A DNA stretch of 64,000 bases from positions 27,471,027 to 27,535,026 of the forward strand of contig NC_083646.1 in NCBI RefSeq assembly GCF_963576545.1, given 5' to 3'. The position numbers and the translations under genes are program-made. How positions within the stretch are numbered: position 1 is the first letter of the stretch; each line of letters opens with the position of its first letter. Below are positions 58,766-64,000 of this stretch, piece by piece. The notes below the pieces were generated by a model, which was not told the origin of the DNA, made no database searches, and worked only from the letters and a program-made list of their open reading frames with translations. This stretch comes from Limanda limanda (Eukaryota; Chordata; Actinopteri; Pleuronectiformes; Pleuronectidae).

Positions 58766-61700
58766 CGTCCGTCCGTCCGTCCGTCCGTCCGTCCGTCCGT
58801 CCGTCCGTCCGTCCGTCCGTCCGTCCATACTGTTGCCTTATCTTTATCTGACCATATGTCCCTTGTTTCTAAGCTCATCAATGCTGTGGTTCTACTCATC
58901 CTGCTCACAGCCCTTAGCGATCCTGAGCAGTACCACCTGACCAGCGCTGAGTTGGCTAATGACCTGGATGTCATGGATGATGCCAGTAAGTAGCCCAGAA
59001 GGCTGCTGCTTCACAGCAAATGTTACATATGTAGTTCAACAGTTTAGTGAGGACAGAATAGCAGAGAAAGTGCCAACAGAATTATAATTTGTGTAATGTA
59101 ATGTAATGTGTTTTTTCGTATCACATCGACTCATCATTACGTACTATTTTTTACAAAAGTGTCCTCTTGCTCATCTGTATCACAAAAACCCATTATATAT
59201 TCCATATGTATGCATCTTATTGTGAAATTCTGTAAATTATACAATTTTTATATTCATATCATATTGTATATGATTTTGAATTTATATATGTGTGTGTGTG
59301 TGTGTTTATTTCAATATCTCCTTATAGTAATGGACAAATAAGTCTCTTCAAAAATAATTATTCTGTAATATACAGTGAAAGGGTTAGGGTTAGGGTTGTA
59401 TACAGGGTATACAGGTGTATATTATGTACATATTCTATGCACATTTTCTTACTAGATTCTTTAGTTTATTGGTAATTTTATGGCATCTACCTCATACTCA
59501 CTATCTGCTGCTGTAGCAAGTGAACATCCCTGGTGTGGGATCAATAAAGCTTCTCTTATTTTAATATATTCTCTAGTTTTTGCTACACCTAATTACATTC
59601 AGTCTGGTAAACAGCTTGTCTTCACTCTGCAAGAAAACCCCACTAGCCCCTTTCTATTCTACCTGAAACCAAATCTCTTAAAATGACCGTGACAGATGAC
59701 TTACGGTAATCTCTGCTTGTGGGGTTAAAGGTTCAGTCGTGTTGGCAGGCAACCGACTAATAGAGGGATGTAGTATTGTTGTTAGAGGGACCTCACACAT
59801 TTGTCTAGACGACATGCAGCCTTTCTTTTTGGATCTAACAGCCAAAGCCACAGACACGCAAACCTAATGAAGAGCCTTCTTAACAGACCAGGTGTAAACT
59901 GGAGGAGACTGACTGGAGTTGGCTGCTGGTGACCTCTGATTGGGAATGACTGTTATGTCCCAGCTCCAGGGGATTAGGTTTACCGTGCCCTATGATCCAT
60001 TAATCACAATCAGATTTAGAATTAGAAAGCTTTGTTATCATTGCATGAGTTTGTACACGGTTAATTGTTGTACAGCACCTAAAAAACGATACAGACAGCG
60101 CATACATCTGACCACATTGATAATTAATAAACAAATAATGGAAGAAAGATAAAGGCATCATATCATGAACATGGGCACTATACGTAGTATCAACAGGGGA
60201 TTGCACTTCACAATAGTCTATGAGTTTGTCCTGAGATATTATGATGATGCAGAGGTGGTGGCAGTGGTAGGGGCTCAGCCTGGAGGTGCAGGCTTTACAG
60301 GCCCTGTAATGTTGCTCTGATCTGACAAACAACTAGATGAGCTGACAGTTGGTGTGTGATAATTTACTCTCTCAATATCAAATGACTGTCCAGAGACTTG
60401 CTGTAAAGCAACAACCGACCGCACAATAATTTAACTGATGATTGCAATGATTAATGAAGACTCTGCCCAGATACAGTTGATCCTGCAATCAAGAGACAAA
60501 TCACCTTGTCACCAGTTGTCAGAAACCTAAGAGACAATGGAGTCAAAGCAAAATACACATCAAATTTACAGTAATGTAGTTAGGAAATAAAGCAATTCTA
60601 GCTCTTCTGGTTAAAATGATCTCAGTTTTACTGGATTTTTGATACTTTTGCCTTTTCCACTAATTTAAATAAATAGTGATTAATTTTTACAAAGGTGAGA
60701 TTCTGTCTGCTAAATTAGATACGACCTATAGGATGTGGTACATTGCCTCTCTGTACACTTCTAAATGCTTTAATGTACAAATATGATTCATACTGTGACT
60801 CAGAACTGCAAAATATCCACCGTCAGTTTACAATAGAAAATGTAGTTCATGCATTTTACTGGGTCAGATAACTGATCTTCCATCAGATTCACAGTCTTTA
60901 CTCAGTACTGACACATGGTTTTTGATTTTGCCTGCTTCTATCATTATGTTACTGAACTGTGAGTTGTGTTATGTGGAGTTGATATGAGGTTAGGCTGACA
61001 TGAAGCGCATCCATCAGTAAATTCCTTGTTCGTCTGACAGATGCAACATATTATTTATCTTCAACACACAATTTGTTTCCCCCAGATCAGCAGGACATAA
61101 TTTATAAAACATTGTCAGAGATTTGATTTGGAATTGAATGTACCTCAACCAAAGTAACTAAACACAGACTGAAATAAACCCAGATGATAAAAAATATTTA
61201 TAATTTATATTTTTTCCCTCTGCTTCAGACATGTGCATCGCCTCAGCGATCTCTCTACTGATGATTCTTATATGTGGGATGGCAACATATGGTGCATACA
61301 AGGTAAACTACTTAAACAATGCGTACACTTATACACTGAATGTGTTAGTCTGAAATTATGTGTAAATCAGAGACCCTTCAAGTGTTTACTTCTGTAACAT
61401 GGTTACATGGTTTTCAAACTGTTTAAATTAATTATTAATGTAGCTATTATATTGCCTACACTAAATCTGTTTTAGAGTCTTTGTAAACATAAGAAATCTC
61501 CAGTGTCATTATTTGAACCACAACATAATCTCCTCATGACCCAGTTTGAGGAATGATTTATGTCCACTGTGTCAGTTTGAAAGCTCAGCTTGATTCTCTG
61601 CTCTCCAGATAAATATATCAGCCTATCCTAAATGAATATCTCTGTTTCAGCTGCGAGCTTCTTGGATCGTCCCATTTTTCTGCTACCAAATATTTGATTT

Positions 61701-62081
61701 TGCTCTCAACACCCTGGTTGCTGTCAGCATTGTGGTTTATCCAAACACAATACAAGACTACCTGCGGCAGCTGGTGAGAAACATCAGGTGTTTTCCTCTT
61801 ACAGAGTGAAGTCTTTGACATCAGCCGGCAGGATATTAACACATGTGCTTTACAAAGGTTTCTGCAAACATCTAATTTTTCATTTCACACGTCAGTATCA
61901 GCTGCCTGTGCTGTCAGATGAGTGGTTCTCTTCACATGAACTCTGATGCTCATTGAGTGTTGTTTTTCTTATTTGTGTGCAGCCTGATAACTTCCCCTAC
62001 AAAGAGGAAATCGCTGCTCTCAGTAATGTCTGCCTGGCCCTCATTGTGCTGCTCTTCATCAGCTGCATTCTCAGCTTCAAG
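57740..62081 (+). CDS. laptm4b: LAPTM4B lysosomal four-transmembrane protein, 5' part (exons 1-5; gene continues past right edge)
   Basis: LAPTM4B is a late-endosome/lysosome membrane protein that binds ceramide and influences mTORC1 and receptor trafficking. Exons: 57740-57835, 58874-58985, 61229-61302, 61651-61773, 61983-62081 (504 nt, 168 codons, all in phase). The N-terminus [20 protein letters not shown], followed by [12 protein letters not shown], matches the vertebrate family. Hydrophobic segments are in exons 1-2 ([20 protein letters not shown]), exon 3 ([20 protein letters not shown]), exon 4 ([20 protein letters not shown]) and exon 5 ([15 protein letters not shown]), the expected four. 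The DPEQYHL lumenal loop with MDDAN is conserved. The last about 58 residues, with the PPxY motifs that recruit NEDD4, are not in the window. Two tandem ATGs start the frame. The family short form is 226 residues. Confidence 0.93.
57836..58873 (+). other. laptm4b: laptm4b intron 1
   Basis: Ordinary intron DNA except for the (CTGT)n(CCGT)n microsatellite ending 49 bp before the exon 2 acceptor (TTTCTAAG|CTCATC). Confidence 0.7.
58677..58824 (+). repeat. Compound tetranucleotide microsatellite (CTGT)21(CCGT)16
   Basis: Uninterrupted: 21 CTGT units followed directly by 16 CCGT units, 148 bp. The top strand is pyrimidine-rich. Open frames across it on both strands (for example SVCLSVCL or TDGRTDGR) are artefacts of the repeat. 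Confidence 0.97.
58986..61228 (+). other. laptm4b: laptm4b intron 2
   Basis: A 2.2-kb intron. It contains a (GT)n run near 59289-59304, a short TTAGGG-type run at 59381-59397, and a fish repeat piece at about 59515-59560 (CATCCCTGGTGTGGGATCAA, then TAAAG). The rest is unassigned AT-rich DNA. No RNA gene was recognised. Confidence 0.6.
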
Positions 62082-64000
62082 GTAAAGTGTTCTAACCTAA
62101 ACTTTGTCCTTATGTTGAGCAGGATTTATCGGAGCAGGATTTATCAGAGGGTTTTGGCAAGAGCCATGTATCACACAGCAGATACTGTTGAATTTGAAAG
62201 TAAGAATAGCACTAATCCCACGTTATGGCTCTGTGTCTAGCCATCGCAGTGAGACAGTGGGGCAGAATGCATACAAAACATGCTCTGAAACTGAACCAGT
62301 TAAATGGTATTCAGCCATTATTACTTTTGTCTTTTAGCCCTGTGCATTTCCCACTATGACATATCCAAATGTCCGCTCTAAAGCTCTGTTCCTGACCATA
62401 GACATATACCGTAGAAGAAGCTGGACAACATGTGTCCACTACTTCCCACGATCCAGAAATTAAGCTAAGATACCCCTGATATGAAATCAACCATCTTGTG
62501 CATTTGGAGCCTCAGCTGTCAATCATCTTTTAGCCTGTTTTATACCATCAAATAACTAATTAAAACCAAGTGGAAAAATGAGCATTCAAACATACATCAG
62601 TGAGATAAGATTTAAATAAATATAATGAACAGAAACCATCTTTGAGAAAAATGTACCTGGTGTGGCAATGGGGAACACTCCAGCTTCCTTTGTAAGAAGC
62701 AGTCATGTAATCTGTCTTCTCTGGTCCTGACTAAAATATCTGTAGGATGGACTACTGTGACATGCGTTGCATACATTCATGCACAGAGGATGAATCCTAA
62801 CGACTATGATGATACCCTGACTTATTATCTAGCGCCATCAGCAGTTGATCTACGTGATCACACACCTGCATATACATCAGTAGTACTGTTGTGTGTAGTT
62901 GTGTGTAGCTTAGCATGCTCACATGCTAAACTAAGATTGGGAATGTGGTGACCACTATACCTGTTAAATATCAGCTTGTTAGTGTTGTCAATGTGAGCAT
63001 TTCTATGCTTATAGAGCCTGAATGCTGCTAGCATGGCTGTGGGTTTATGGGATGGATGAGTCGGGTTAGTTTAACTAATTTGAAAGGGGTTTGACAAAGA
63101 CAGATGATCTTTGTCAGATTCTGTATGTTGTTGTGTGTTGTTTTTGGTGGTGATGGAACAGCAGTGGATAATAACATGTTTTTATCCTCATTGATGAGTG
63201 GGTTCAAATTTGCAAAGACCATGTATTAAACTCAGATTCTGTATCTAGTTCAGTTGTGGGGTCTGCCCTGATTTCAGACTTATGGAATGATTAGTTTTGC
63301 TCAATCAATATCATAAAAACTGTAAGTATTGTTTTCAGTGGACTGGGAGGTAAATTTACCTCACAATCTATTGTTGCTAATGCATATCTAAAAATCCCTG
63401 AGGAGACTGAGCTTTTTAATTGGGTTACTACTGAAGTTAGAAAGCTCAGTGTGGCTTTGGTTCTTGTTAGTGGATGGATGGAGCAGATGGTGTTGTGCTT
63501 GGCTGGACAGATCCAGCAGCAAGCTGCCTGCTGAGGGCTGGGGAACCTTGCTTCTTTAAAGTGATTATCTCAGTCTCAGGTAGATGAAACAACAAGCAAG
63601 AATTAAGTATAATTTAATTTTAGTTTTTTAGTGAGAGTTTCTCTGAAAAAGATTTTGGTAGTTTTGAGATACCACTATGAAACAAGCCTGTACAATATGA
63701 CTGAAATCATATATCCATAAATAGGTAAATTAATTTCACATATCTATTATATTTTATCAAAATATAAAGCATTTCCAATTTTCAGCTTATATGAAATGAC
63801 TTCATGAAAAGGCCCATTTCTTATTACATTTTGAATTATATACTTACAAATAAAAGGAATATGCGATTATTTTTCTCCATTTATTTAGCTTTAATATTTA
63901 AGTTTGTACAAACGTTCACAGGGCATGGAACAAAATATATACTATGAATTGACCGGATAGTATTAGAAGCAGCTTGGTACAGTAATTCAATATAAATGTT
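62082..64000 (+). other. laptm4b: laptm4b intron 5, running off the window
   Basis: The donor GTAAAG follows exon 5. No sequence resembling the next exon (family sequence GYLISCVWNCYRY) is present before 64000. A common fish dispersed repeat lies at about 62907-63050 (TTAGCATGCTCACATGCTAA, then ACTAAGATTGGGAATGTGGT). The remainder is AT-rich and unassigned. Confidence 0.6.

Noticed and set aside
58572..58974. Three long ORFs across the laptm4b intron 1 microsatellite
   Set aside because: Repetitive (SVCL)n and (TDGR)n translations come from the (CTGT)/(CCGT) repeat, and the flanks are intron or exon 2 in another frame.
59381..59397. TTAGGG-type telomere-like run in laptm4b intron 2
   Set aside because: Only about two and a half units; too short to call an interstitial telomere.

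Overview
This is a vertebrate nuclear genome window, and its gene content and repeats point to a ray-finned (teleost, percomorph-like) fish. The genes have many short exons with GT-AG introns, the proteins align by eye with vertebrate orthologues, and the introns carry fish-type repeats: hAT and PIF/Harbinger-like MITEs, an L1-type LINE, and L2-type LINEs whose 3' tails are TGATTGA-like. I saw no bacterial features and cannot name the species.

Layout. 1-5.0 kb is intergenic sequence with repeat debris, including a retrotransposon ORF fragment cut by the left edge. 5.1-42.9 kb is a complete ubr5 gene on the + strand, encoding the giant HECT E3 ubiquitin ligase UBR5/EDD. I placed all 58 coding exons. 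The joined reading frame is 8,466 nt (2,821 codons plus stop), with every junction in phase and the HECT active-site cysteine in the last exon. 43.3-54.95 kb is a complete mtdh gene (metadherin/LYRIC/AEG-1), + strand, 13 coding exons, 533 residues. 55-57.5 kb is intergenic and dominated by a reverse-strand, 5'-truncated L2-type LINE. 57.7 kb to the right edge is the 5' part of laptm4b, + strand, exons 1-5; the C-terminal exons lie beyond the window.

Mobile DNA is concentrated in a few introns. ubr5 intron 4 carries a 1.0-kb hAT-like element. ubr5 intron 14 carries a 1.27-kb hAT-like composite with an 8-bp target-site duplication and two Harbinger-like MITEs. ubr5 introns 23 and 49 carry related decayed elements. 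mtdh intron 12 carries a 3.7-kb L1-type insertion with a 17-bp target-site duplication, itself interrupted by a 1-kb MITE. That MITE is an inverted copy of one in ubr5 intron 14.

The three genes do not form an operon or pathway. mtdh followed by laptm4b is the conserved vertebrate neighbour pair; ubr5 directly upstream of mtdh differs from the human arrangement as I recall it. I found no new biological system. The points most worth following are splice-level: a GC-AG intron in mtdh, a conserved alternative acceptor adding VLLLPL and a TAG/CAG tandem acceptor in ubr5, and microsatellites sitting on acceptors in mtdh and laptm4b. The poly-glycine expansion in ubr5 exon 6 and the nested, precisely bounded transposons are also of interest.
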